A DNA stretch of 44,424 nt from Candidatus Peribacteria bacterium (GTDB taxonomy: Bacteria > Patescibacteriota > Gracilibacteria > Peribacterales > Peribacteraceae): positions 1-44,424 of the forward strand of contig JAHFJP010000006.1 of NCBI GenBank assembly GCA_023245765.1, read 5' to 3'. The stretch's first letter is position 1; each line of letters opens with the position of its first letter. The notes beneath the pieces were generated by a model, which saw only the letters and a program-made list of their open reading frames with translations, made no database searches and was not told where the DNA came from. A program made the position numbers and the translations under genes. Of the stretch, positions 21,662 through 29,144 are shown piece by piece.

Positions 21662-22687
21662 ATGCAAAAATCAGCAATCATCGGTTTCGGGCGTTATCTG
21701 CCAAAATTCCGCGTCAAAACCGCCTCTATAGCGCAGCACTGGGGGCAGGATCCCAAGGGCATCGTGAGCGGCCTCGGAATTAGCCAAAAGACCGTCCCGG
21801 GACGCGAAGAGGACAGCTACACGATGGCCTTTGAGGCTGCCCGTCAGGCGATGGATGTCGCAGAAATTCAATCGTCGGAGATCAGTGCGATCTTCGTCGG
21901 CAGCGAGAGCCATCCATACGCCGTGAAGCCGACCAGTTCGATGCTCGCGTCGAGTTTGGACCTCCATCCGTTCTGCCACTGCGCCGATCTGGAATTCGCC
22001 TGCAAGGCGGGCACAGCGGGGATGCAGATTGTGGATAGCTTCGTGCGGTCGGGACAGGTGAGTTACGGCATGGCGATCGGCACTGATGCCGCACAGGGCA
22101 AGCCCGGCGACGCGCTCGAGTACACGGCGGCGGCAGGAGCGGCGGCAGTGATCATAGGATCGGAGAAAACGCCTAAGGCGCTCTGCCGGATCGATCACAC
22201 GCTCTCCTTTACGACGGATACTCCGGACTTCTGGCGCCCGACGGGAGAAAAATACCCCCACCATGCGGGACGGTTCACGGGTGAGCCCGCGTACTTCCGG
22301 CATATGAAGGAAGCGACGCAGGGCATTCTCGCGATTGCGAAGCTAAAGCCTGCGGAGATCGACCACATTGTGTTCCATATGCCCAACGCGAAGTTCCCAA
22401 AAACGATCGCGAAGAAACTCGGCTTCACCGAAGACCAATTGGCGCTCGGCTTCATCGTCAAAGACATCGGGAACACCTACGCCGCGTGCTCTCCGCTCGG
22501 ACTCACCTACGTTCTGGAGAAAGCGAAGAAGAACGAGACGATCCTTCTTGTTTCCTATGGATCGGGATCGGGTTCCGATGCATTTTTGATGACGATGCTG
22601 CGCGATGGGGTTGAACTCTCTCGTGATGATCGGCAAACAGAGTATCTTTCTTACGACCAATACTTGGAACACTCCCACGCGCTCTGA
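21662..22687 (+). CDS. Hydroxymethylglutaryl-CoA synthase (archaeal-type)
   Basis: Protein of 341 aa condensing acetyl-CoA with acetoacetyl-CoA. It has a thiolase-superfamily start 'SAIIGFGRYLPKFRVKT', then 'AIFVGSESHPYAVKPTSS', the nucleophile Cys in 'LEFACKAGTAGMQIVDSFV', 'IDHIVFHMPNAKFPKT' with the catalytic His, and 'LLVSYGSGSGSDAFLM'. At ~340 aa it is the short archaeal form that works in a complex with thiolase and a DUF35 protein, not the longer Gram-positive MvaS. The next two genes supply thiolase and a DUF35-like OB domain, so the whole complex is encoded in order. Confidence 0.93.
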   Translation: MQKSAIIGFGRYLPKFRVKTASIAQHWGQDPKGIVSGLGISQKTVPGREEDSYTMAFEAARQAMDVAEIQSSEISAIFVGSESHPYAVKPTSSMLASSLDLHPFCHCADLEFACKAGTAGMQIVDSFVRSGQVSYGMAIGTDAAQGKPGDALEYTAAAGAAAVIIGSEKTPKALCRIDHTLSFTTDTPDFWRPTGEKYPHHAGRFTGEPAYFRHMKEATQGILAIAKLKPAEIDHIVFHMPNAKFPKTIAKKLGFTEDQLALGFIVKDIGNTYAACSPLGLTYVLEKAKKNETILLVSYGSGSGSDAFLMTMLRDGVELSRDDRQTEYLSYDQYLEHSHAL

Positions 22688-22696
22688 CTCGACCAT

Positions 22697-22718
22697 TTTT
22701 CACTTTTCATTTTTCACT
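22697..22718. repeat. TTTTCACT-type repeat upstream of the thiolase gene
   Basis: 22 bp identical to 16215-16236. TTCACT at its end lies 8 nt before ATG 22727, at the -10 distance typical of this window. Confidence 0.7.
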
Positions 22719-22726
22719 CGCCGTTC

Positions 22727-23860
22727 ATGATCTCCAACATCCACCTCATCGGCGCAGGACAAACGAGATTTGGAGAGCTCTGGGACAAGAGTATCCGCGA
22801 TCTGATGGAAGAAGCGACGGACGCCGCGATCGCAAATTCCCCCTGCACCGCGCTCGATATCGATCTGATCGTCGTCAGCAACATGCTGGCCGAAGTAACC
22901 AACGGTCAGGCGCATCTGAGCGCGATTGCCTCCAGCCTGCTCCCCCACCACCCCCCCGCGATCCGCGTTGAATCCGCCTGCGGGTCAGGGGCGTTCGCTC
23001 TCCACACCGCGATGGCAATGCTGGAGAGCGGCCGGGCGCGCAATGTTCTCGTGATCGGCGTGGAGAAAATGACTGACGTCTCCATGGAAACGGTGGCATC
23101 TGCGTTGATGGGCGCGGCAGATAGCGAGCAGGAGCGGCCCGCGGGCCTGACCTTTCCTGGCATTTTCGGTCTGATCGCCCAGCGCTACATGCACGATTTT
23201 GGTCTCAGTAGAGAGGATTTAAGTCTCGTAAGCGCAGTGCACCACCGCAACGCCTGTGCAAACCCTTTTGCGCAATTCCGGTCCGAGATCACGCCCGACG
23301 CTGTGAGTTCGAGTGCGGCGGTCGCAGATCCCCTGCGGCTTCTCGACTGCTCCCCGATCAGTGACGGTGCGGCGGCCTGCATTCTCTCAACCGAACACGT
23401 GAACGGCGTCAGAGTTGCCGCCTCACAGATCGCAAGCGATAGCCTGAGCATCATTCACCGCCCGGTGATCACTTCCTTTTCTGCAACCAAAGACGCCGCG
23501 GAGCGCGCACTGACGGAAGCGGGAATCAAACTGAAGGAGATCGACGTTCTCGAGACGCACGACTGCTTCTCCATTGCGGCACTGATCAACCTAGAGGATT
23601 TGGGATTTTGCGATCCCGGTCAGGGCATCAACATCTACAAGGATATTTTCGCTCGTAGGGGCGATTCGGGAATCGCCCTTGGGGTAAATCTGAGCGGCGG
23701 CCTCAAAGGCTGCGGCCATCCCGTCGCTGCCACCGGCATCAAACAGGTCATCGACGTCGCCAAGCAGCTACAGAAAACCGGACGACGATACGGTCTCGCC
23801 CACAACTTCGGCGGCGCTGCCGCCACCTGCGGCGTTCATATCCTCGAAAATGTTTCATAA
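22727..23860 (+). CDS. Acetyl-CoA C-acetyltransferase (archaeal SCP2-type thiolase)
   Basis: Protein of 377 aa forming acetoacetyl-CoA for HMG-CoA synthase. It starts 'IHLIGAGQTRFGELWDKSIR'. The nucleophile Cys is in 'VESACGSGAFALHTAMAML', followed by 'VLVIGVEKMTDVS', 'DCSPISDGAAACIL', 'VLETHDCFSIAALINLED' and 'NLSGGLKGCGHPVAATGIKQ'. This is the archaeal/SCP2-like branch that lacks the loop domain of biosynthetic PhaA-type thiolases and is stabilised by HMG-CoA synthase and DUF35. It is followed by the OB-kinase fusion. Confidence 0.92.
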   Translation: MISNIHLIGAGQTRFGELWDKSIRDLMEEATDAAIANSPCTALDIDLIVVSNMLAEVTNGQAHLSAIASSLLPHHPPAIRVESACGSGAFALHTAMAMLESGRARNVLVIGVEKMTDVSMETVASALMGAADSEQERPAGLTFPGIFGLIAQRYMHDFGLSREDLSLVSAVHHRNACANPFAQFRSEITPDAVSSSAAVADPLRLLDCSPISDGAAACILSTEHVNGVRVAASQIASDSLSIIHRPVITSFSATKDAAERALTEAGIKLKEIDVLETHDCFSIAALINLEDLGFCDPGQGINIYKDIFARRGDSGIALGVNLSGGLKGCGHPVAATGIKQVIDVAKQLQKTGRRYGLAHNFGGAAATCGVHILENVS

Positions 23861-23863
23861 CTG

Positions 23864-23909
23864 TCATCCCGAGTAGCTCGCCGGCAGGCGAGCGTACGAG
23901 GGACCCCCC
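23864..23909. repeat. GTCATCCCGAG/CGAGGGACCC dispersed repeat
   Basis: An outer GTCATCCCGAGTA...TACGAGGGACCC surrounds a perfect inner hairpin GCTCGCC-GGCA-GGCGAGC (23877-23894). It lies directly between the thiolase stop and the GTG start of the fusion gene; its GAGGGA could serve as the fusion gene's Shine-Dalgarno. Confidence 0.75.
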
Positions 23910-23914
23910 TCTCC

Positions 23915-24844
23915 GTGTCCACCCCCCCCATCCTCCACCGCGCCCAGGCCGGCAACCGCAGAAAACTGCAGGATGGTGTCGTGCTCTCGTGGACAACCAT
24001 GTCCCACCCCCTCGCGGGTTTCGGCAACCGACCGCGGACGGTCGGGCTGATCGCGCTGGATGACGGGTCGCGCGCGCTGGGCCAGCTGCTCGGGACTCCG
24101 ACGATCGGACAACGCGTGCGTCCGCGGATGGTCCTGAGCTCGGTGAATGAGAACGGACTGCGCGCCTACGACATTGCCTATGAAGTGGTTATCCCCGTCC
24201 CGGTGAATGTAGGGGCGTTGCATGCAACGCCCTTTCCCGGTTACATCCTCGCGCTCACCGGACCCTCGGGCGTGGGGAAGACGACCGTGAGCCGCATGCT
24301 CATCAGCATGTTCTCGGCAAACGTGGAGAGCGTCCCGATTTTGACCACGCGCGAGCGCAAGATTGGTGACGACGGCGAATATCGGTACGTCAGTAAAGAA
24401 AAATTCAATGAGTACGTGAAGAACGGCGACATGGTGTCGTTCGTCCATCTCCCCTCCTCCACGGAGGAGCGGTGGTACGGGTACAAGCAGAGCGACCTCG
24501 AGAAAATCTGGAAGAAGGGCAAGCTTCCCGTGGTGATCACCGAGATGCATCTGCTCCGGGGACTCGTGGAGCATTATGGTCGCAGATCCCTCCTGAGCTT
24601 CGGATTGCTCCCGCCGGGCAAGAGCAAGCGCGCGATGCTCAGCGCACTGCTTCATCGTTTGAGGGAGCGCGGACGCGATGCCGAAGAACATCTCAAGGAT
24701 CGCCTCAAGAATGCGACGGACGATCTCGCCTTCTTCCGCGAACGCGCCGATCTCTTCGACAGAATCCTCGTCAACGACGACCTCCAGGCGGTCGTGGAGG
24801 TGGTGCGGGAGACCATTCCATCGCTACGGGAAGCCAAAAATTGA
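23915..24844 (+). CDS. DUF35-type OB-fold fused to a guanylate-kinase-like P-loop domain
   Basis: Protein of 309 aa (GTG start). Residues ~1-93 match the OB domain of DUF35 proteins ('DGVVLSWTTMSHPLAGFG', 'TVGLIALDDGSRALGQLLG', 'IGQRVRPRMVL'). DUF35 bridges thiolase and HMG-CoA synthase in archaea; the zinc ribbon normally preceding it is absent. Residues ~108-309 are an NMP-kinase fold: Walker A 'LTGPSGVGKTTVSRML', 'VPILTTRERKIGDDGEYRYV', 'YGYKQSDLEKIWKKGKL'. In a hand alignment the guanine-reading Glu of guanylate kinases falls on Ser ('MVSFVH') and the Ser/Thr after 'YG' on Tyr, so GMP may not be the substrate. A perfect 20-bp palindrome sits at the domain junction. It could be the missing phosphomevalonate kinase; this is inference. 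Confidence 0.8.
   Translation: MSTPPILHRAQAGNRRKLQDGVVLSWTTMSHPLAGFGNRPRTVGLIALDDGSRALGQLLGTPTIGQRVRPRMVLSSVNENGLRAYDIAYEVVIPVPVNVGALHATPFPGYILALTGPSGVGKTTVSRMLISMFSANVESVPILTTRERKIGDDGEYRYVSKEKFNEYVKNGDMVSFVHLPSSTEERWYGYKQSDLEKIWKKGKLPVVITEMHLLRGLVEHYGRRSLLSFGLLPPGKSKRAMLSALLHRLRERGRDAEEHLKDRLKNATDDLAFFRERADLFDRILVNDDLQAVVEVVRETIPSLREAKN
24213..24232. repeat. Perfect palindrome at the fusion junction
   Basis: GGGCGTTGCATGCAACGCCC, read in frame as 'GALHATP' exactly between the OB and kinase domains. Confidence 0.85.
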
Positions 24845-24896
24845 AGACGGTGACGGAGATTCTTGTCGGAACGTCACTCCATGATACCGTCGCGGC

Positions 24897-25199
24897 ATGT
24901 CCGACCATGGCATTCAACGGCGCACAGAATTCCGACACGACGATGTGGCGGATCATGAGGACCTGAGAATTAGTCTGGATGAGCCAGATTATTCCTTCGA
25001 CGTTCGGAATCACCCCCTCATACCCATTGTCAATGTTCCACTCGTCCCCATAGTCAATGCTATCCGAAAAGTGTGCATTGTGTCCGCCGCGATATTCGCC
25101 TTCGGTGCAGGCGCGGAAGCTGCGGGCATGATCGACGAACCGGGAAAAGTCCGCGAGCACCGTCTGGATGGGGTGGTCGTGCTCGACCGGAAGGAATGA
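24897..25199 (+). CDS. Possible small hypothetical protein
   Basis: The 356-bp gap between the fusion gene and the end of pckA holds only this possible gene of 100 aa. The first half is charged ('EFRHDDVADHEDLRISLDEP'), with a modestly hydrophobic segment ('VCIVSAAIFAFGAGAEAAGM') in the second half. Codon use in this frame looks like the genome's (GAT/GAC, GTG, GCG, CTG), and the stop falls 1 nt before the convergent pckA stop. No recognised domain, Shine-Dalgarno or -10 box. The opposite-strand frames look less coding-like. Confidence 0.35.
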   Translation: MSDHGIQRRTEFRHDDVADHEDLRISLDEPDYSFDVRNHPLIPIVNVPLVPIVNAIRKVCIVSAAIFAFGAGAEAAGMIDEPGKVREHRLDGVVVLDRKE

Positions 25200-25200
25200 T

Positions 25201-26841
25201 TCACCTTCCCGGGCACTTCCCGTCCAGTGCTTCGCGCAGTGTCCCCGTGCCGAGAGCATCGAATTTCGCGGAGAATTCCTGCGCGAGTGCTTTCGCGCGC
25301 TCGTCGTAGAGCAGCGGGTCGGTCCACGTGCTCCGCGGATCGAGGAGCATCGGCGGAACGCCGGGACATTCGCGCGGAACGAGCAGGTGGAAGAGCGGAT
25401 CCTCGCGGTACGGAACGTCTTTGAGCTGCCCCCAGAGCGCAGCATCGGCCAGGCGTCGTGTGACGTTGATGTCCATACGTTTGCCAACGCCATACGGACC
25501 CCCGGTCCATCCCGTGTTCAGCAGATAGACGTCCGGATGATGCGTACAGAGCATCTGCTGGAAGAGTGTCAGGTAATCCTGCGACTTCCGCGGCATGAAT
25601 GCGCCGCCGAAGAACCGCGAGAAGGTCGACTGCGGAGCGGTCACACCGGCCTCGGTACCGGCGAGTTTGCTGGTGTACCCCATTAGGAACCACAGCATTG
25701 CCTGTTGGGCAGGGAGCTTGGCAATCGGCGGAAGCACACCGTTGGCATCCGCCGTCAGAAAGATAATGGTGGAGGGATGCTTCCCCCGTGCGTCATCTTT
25801 GATCGATTGCAACCGGGTAAGGGTGTACGCCGCGCGGGAATTCTCGGTGATGCGGCAATCGTCGACATCGACCGACCCGTCGGGGGTAACCGTCGCGTTT
25901 TCGATAATCGGTGGTTGCTCATTCTCTGTGACGTTCGCGAAGACCGCGCCGTACATTTCGCGCTCCTTGACCGGCGAAAGATGCAGAAGCTTTGCATAGC
26001 AACCATACTCGAGGTTCGCGATGCCAGAGTCCGACCACAGATGCTCGTCGTCGCCGATCATCGTGAGTCCCGGACCGGTCGAGAGCGTCGTTTTGCCAGT
26101 GCCCGAGAGCCCCAGGAACAGATGCGTATCTCCGCGCCAGTCCTCGACTGCCGAGGCATGCAGTGGAAGGACCCCGAGCGGCGGCAGCAGATGATTCATC
26201 GTGGTGAAGAGCATCTTCTTCACGGCACCCAAATACTTTGTTCCGATAATGACGCCGGCCCGGCGCTCAAAATCCATGACAATGACGTGATCGACCGTTT
26301 TCCCATTCACTGTCCGCAGCACACCGCTGTACTTGGCCGTGTTGACGCGGTCAAAAGGCAACACGAGCAGCGTGAACCCCTGATCGGTAAAGAGACTTTT
26401 GCCGATGTTGTCCGCAACAGGCCGGAACATCGTGCAGGTGAAGAGCGAAGTGAGAGCGGAATCGGTAATGGTCCGGACAGGCAGACTGTAGCGCCCCTCT
26501 GCACCGACGGTTCTGTCGGTGATGTACAACCGATCCTTTGTGGAAAGCATCTGTAGAGCATCCTGGAAGAATGCATCGAACATCTCGGGACTGATGGGAT
26601 GATTGTTCGGCTGCGACCAGTCGACGCTGTCATCGGCATCGTGTCGCACCGTGTAGGTATCGAGCGGAATGCGCCCCGTCTCGTGCGGCGCCCCCCACGT
26701 GGCGAGTGCGCCGTTCTTGGTCACGATCGCTTCGCGGAACTTGACCGCATCGGCGGCAAGCAGTCGTCGCGGCGGATTGTGTCGGGCCGACGGCGTGCGC
26801 AAACGCAGACTCTTTTCGAGGAGGAGGGCGAGGGGGCTCAT
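25201..26841 (-). CDS. pckA: Phosphoenolpyruvate carboxykinase (ATP)
   Basis: Protein of 546 aa interconverting oxaloacetate and PEP with ATP. ATP-type signatures: 'VDWSQPNNHPISPEMF' near the N-terminus, 'RRAGVIIGTKYLGAVKK', kinase loop 'LFLGLSGTGKTTLSTGPG', metal/adenine loop 'LIGDDEHLWSDSGIAN', and 'NTGWTGGPYGVGKRMDI' in the C-terminal half. The start at 26841 ('MSPLALLLEKS') is favoured over 26889 because a TAGACT box ends 7 nt before it. It is divergent from the exported-protein gene at 26972. The direction of flux (gluconeogenic or anaplerotic) cannot be read. Confidence 0.95.
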   Translation of the reverse strand: MSPLALLLEKSLRLRTPSARHNPPRRLLAADAVKFREAIVTKNGALATWGAPHETGRIPLDTYTVRHDADDSVDWSQPNNHPISPEMFDAFFQDALQMLSTKDRLYITDRTVGAEGRYSLPVRTITDSALTSLFTCTMFRPVADNIGKSLFTDQGFTLLVLPFDRVNTAKYSGVLRTVNGKTVDHVIVMDFERRAGVIIGTKYLGAVKKMLFTTMNHLLPPLGVLPLHASAVEDWRGDTHLFLGLSGTGKTTLSTGPGLTMIGDDEHLWSDSGIANLEYGCYAKLLHLSPVKEREMYGAVFANVTENEQPPIIENATVTPDGSVDVDDCRITENSRAAYTLTRLQSIKDDARGKHPSTIIFLTADANGVLPPIAKLPAQQAMLWFLMGYTSKLAGTEAGVTAPQSTFSRFFGGAFMPRKSQDYLTLFQQMLCTHHPDVYLLNTGWTGGPYGVGKRMDINVTRRLADAALWGQLKDVPYREDPLFHLLVPRECPGVPPMLLDPRSTWTDPLLYDERAKALAQEFSAKFDALGTGTLREALDGKCPGR

Positions 26842-26848
26842 GAGCGGT

Positions 26849-26854
26849 AGTCTA
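26849..26854 (-). promoter_or_regulatory. -10 box of pckA
   Basis: TAGACT on the minus strand ends 7 nt before the start codon. Confidence 0.45.
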
Positions 26855-26957
26855 GGAAGACTGCCGAGGCACTGCCCGCCGGTGGGCATGCGAACTCCCT
26901 CAATGACGAAACAAGCAGCTATGGGAGCGATTATCCAGGGTGTGAACGAAAGTCAGG

Positions 26958-26963
26958 TATACT
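26958..26963 (+). promoter_or_regulatory. -10 box of the exported-protein gene
   Basis: TATACT ends 8 nt before ATG 26972. It rules against the long upstream reading that would be antisense to pckA. Confidence 0.5.
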
Positions 26964-26971
26964 CACGACCG

Positions 26972-27808
26972 ATGACACGATGCCGACGTTTCTCTGCGGT
27001 TCTTGCGCTGACGATGCTTCTGATGCCTCTCGCAGCCTTTGCTCAGCAATTCACTTCCAGTTCGTCATCCGAATCCACATTCGTCACCCAGGATCGGGAA
27101 TTTCGTCTGCGTGGATTTGCGGAGAGTTTGGAGAAGGCAGCGGTGATCGATGCGCAATTCCGTTCGCAGCGGGCAGAGTATTACAGCGTGCGCACACAAA
27201 AGCGCCGCGACTGCCGGGCCGATATCCGCGCCGCAAACAAAACGACGCTCCTCCCCGTTCTCGTCCAGTGTGAACGGACGGAGCTCAACGATTTCCGGGA
27301 ATTTCTCGCTCAGCAGAGAGTGCAACTGGAGGCAACAGCGGGCATCGTTCCCTTTGTCCGCGCAGATGCTCTGCGGCGGCTGGATGCGCTCAGCGACGCC
27401 ATGAAAACGATCATCTTCGCGATCGACAGCGGCGTCTATGGCTCCAAGGAGGAACTGCTCGAAGGAAAAATCAATCTCTACGCCAAGTATGAATTCCCTT
27501 TCTGGGATGCCTGGATGAGTGTCAGGGTTGACCGGACGCTCACGTGGATCGCACACGTCATCGCAAAGATCGATGTACTGCGCCAGCAGGAATCTGCAAA
27601 GGGCCTCGACCGCGCGGCACTGCGCGACGCGCGTGCATGTCTCGTGTCTGAAGAGGAATCTCTGCATCGCCTGACGAGCCCGGGACAAGCCAAAGACCGC
27701 AGTGAGAAGATCGGCCCCATCCTCATGGCGGTGCAAGACTGCGTGCACAAGATTCAGAAAATTCCGAGAGCGTTGACGGAGTCTGGTACTCTCCTTCCAT
27801 CACCATGA
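26972..27808 (+). CDS. Hypothetical exported protein
   Basis: Protein of 278 aa with a Sec signal peptide ('FSAVLALTMLLMPLAAFAQQ', cleavage likely after AFA), then a Ser-rich stretch ('FTSSSSSESTF') and a largely helical mature part ('FAESLEKAAVIDAQFRSQRA', 'FREFLAQQRVQLEATAGIVP'). About four cysteines in the mature part could pair. No known domain. The stop overlaps the next start by 4 nt (ATGA), so it is translationally coupled to the metallopeptidase gene. Confidence 0.75.
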   Translation: MTRCRRFSAVLALTMLLMPLAAFAQQFTSSSSSESTFVTQDREFRLRGFAESLEKAAVIDAQFRSQRAEYYSVRTQKRRDCRADIRAANKTTLLPVLVQCERTELNDFREFLAQQRVQLEATAGIVPFVRADALRRLDALSDAMKTIIFAIDSGVYGSKEELLEGKINLYAKYEFPFWDAWMSVRVDRTLTWIAHVIAKIDVLRQQESAKGLDRAALRDARACLVSEEESLHRLTSPGQAKDRSEKIGPILMAVQDCVHKIQKIPRALTESGTLLPSP

Positions 27809-28323
27809 CTGCATCTGTACGCATTGAACATACTCGCAACCGCCACTCTCGCGCAGTGCTGCAACAAGACACCATCGTGATCCGCCTGGCGAGGAATTTG
27901 AGCTATCCCGAAGAGCGGCGACATATTGAGAGTCTCGTTCGCCGCATGGTGACGATGCTGAAAAAGGACCGTTCACGCAGAACAGTTGACCCTTTTTTCC
28001 CGCTATTTGATGGTCAAGCACAAGAAATCGAAAGACTCGTGCATCACATCAATGCGCGAACGTTGAACGTGCCAATCGGGCACATTCGCCTCAAACCGAT
28101 GAAGACCCAGTGGGGCAGCTGTTCCTCCCGCGGCCACATCACCCTTAATACGGCGCTTTTGAAGGTACCGCACCACCTCCTCGAATACGTCATCATCCAC
28201 GAGCTCGCGCACAGACTCGTCAAAAATCACTCGAAGAGATTCTGGGACCTCGTCGAAAGCGTATGTCCCGGAGCAAGAGAGGCTCGAAAGGAGTTGAGGG
28301 ACTACAGAATCGCCCGATCATAA
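27805..28323 (+). CDS. YgjP-like metal-dependent hydrolase (DUF45/WLM type)
   Basis: Protein of 172 aa. The C-terminal half carries the family's zinc site, 'VIIHELAHRLVKNHSKRFW' (HExxH with a third His), preceded by 'MKTQWGSCSSRGHITLNTAL', the hallmark WGSC segment of YgjP/DUF45 proteins. It is shorter than E. coli YgjP at the N-terminus. It is probably a cytosolic zinc protease-like protein; the substrate is unknown. It overlaps the upstream exported-protein gene by 4 nt. Confidence 0.87.
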   Translation: MTASVRIEHTRNRHSRAVLQQDTIVIRLARNLSYPEERRHIESLVRRMVTMLKKDRSRRTVDPFFPLFDGQAQEIERLVHHINARTLNVPIGHIRLKPMKTQWGSCSSRGHITLNTALLKVPHHLLEYVIIHELAHRLVKNHSKRFWDLVESVCPGAREARKELRDYRIARS

Positions 28324-28339
28324 CAACATACAAAACATT

Positions 28340-28448
28340 GGGGGTGCGCGAGCAGGGGGGTGAGGGGGCGAGCGGAGCGGGAAGTTGCGAGCGCCGTCCT
28401 TTCTTTTTTTGGCCATTTTTTCTTTGGACGAGCAAAGAAAAAATGGCC
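28340..28448. repeat. GC-rich element ending in a GGCCATTTTTTCTTTG hairpin
   Basis: It contains CAGGGGGGTGAGGGGG, then GCGCCGTCC and a T-run, then a perfect 16-bp stem: GGCCATTTTTTCTTTG (28411-28426), a 6-nt loop, and its complement (28433-28448). Same plan as 18186-18359. It fills the gap between the metallopeptidase and Maf genes. Confidence 0.7.
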
Positions 28449-28466
28449 TTCCGCGCCGCAGCGCTC

Positions 28467-29048
28467 TCAGCTCTTCCAGATCGGAACTTCAGCCTTCTTC
28501 AGCAGCTCTCCCAAAAGATAGACAGGCAATCCCACCACCCCCGACCAATCCCCTTCAATTTTTTCAATCATCAGCTGCCCGGGCCCATCGATCTGGAATC
28601 CCCCCGAACGGTCTTCCCACAGCCGCGTCGAAATCCACCACTCTTCTTCCTGTTGTGAGAGCTTCTTGAACATGACGGACGACGTAGAGATGCCGCTACA
28701 TTCTTCTCCTGCAGCATTGATGACCGTGACGGCGGAGTGCACCAGTGATGTTCTGCCAGACTGAGAGCTGAGCATGCGCAGTGCATCCTCCTCATCGCGG
28801 GGTTTCTCCAATAACTGTCCGTCTGGAGCAACGACGAGAGTGTCGCAGCCGATGATCACACATCCCGGATGACGGGACGCCACATCCCGGGCTTTGAGCG
28901 CCGAAAGGAGTTCGGACCGACGCGCCGGATCACGCTCACCGCAATCCGACTCATCAACCCTACTCGGCATGACATCAAAATTGACGCCGAGACCGGCAAG
29001 CAGCGTCTTTCGTTGTGGGCTCGCCGAAGCAAGAATGATGCGACTCAT
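28467..29048 (-). CDS. maf: Maf-family nucleotide pyrophosphatase
   Basis: Protein of 193 aa. The family N-terminus 'IILASASPQRKTLLAGLGV' is clear, followed by 'VMPSRVDESDCGERDPAR', 'VIIGCDTLVVAPDGQLLEKP' with the conserved Asp, and 'FQIDGPGQLMIEKIEGDWSG' with 'VVGLPVYLLGELL'. Maf proteins hydrolyse non-canonical or ordinary NTPs to NMPs and affect septation. Which NTP is used cannot be told. The start at 29048 is set by the motif; a TATGAT box ends 6 nt upstream. Confidence 0.93.
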   Translation of the reverse strand: MSRIILASASPQRKTLLAGLGVNFDVMPSRVDESDCGERDPARRSELLSALKARDVASRHPGCVIIGCDTLVVAPDGQLLEKPRDEEDALRMLSSQSGRTSLVHSAVTVINAAGEECSGISTSSVMFKKLSQQEEEWWISTRLWEDRSGGFQIDGPGQLMIEKIEGDWSGVVGLPVYLLGELLKKAEVPIWKS

Positions 29049-29054
29049 ACACTG

Positions 29055-29060
29055 ATCATA
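29055..29060 (-). promoter_or_regulatory. -10 box of maf
   Basis: TATGAT on the minus strand ends 6 nt before the start codon. Confidence 0.35.
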
Positions 29061-29071
29061 CATGCGAATTC

Positions 29072-29094
29072 CCCCTCCCCCGTAGGGGGAGGGG
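29072..29094. repeat. CCCCTCCCCC palindromic repeat
   Basis: CCCCTCCCCC-GTA-GGGGGAGGGG, a perfect 10-bp inverted repeat upstream of maf. It is of a widespread dispersed type and could act as a terminator stem between maf and the next gene. Confidence 0.75.
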
Positions 29095-29144
29095 CAGGGG
29101 TGGGGGGATGTGAGGATGAAGGATGTAACCTCCCGCACGCGCAT

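Noticed and set aside
23915-24844. Simple annotation as an ordinary guanylate kinase
   Set aside because: The first third is a DUF35-type OB domain and guanine-contact positions seem changed, so a plain gmk label would hide both; it is still the main alternative.
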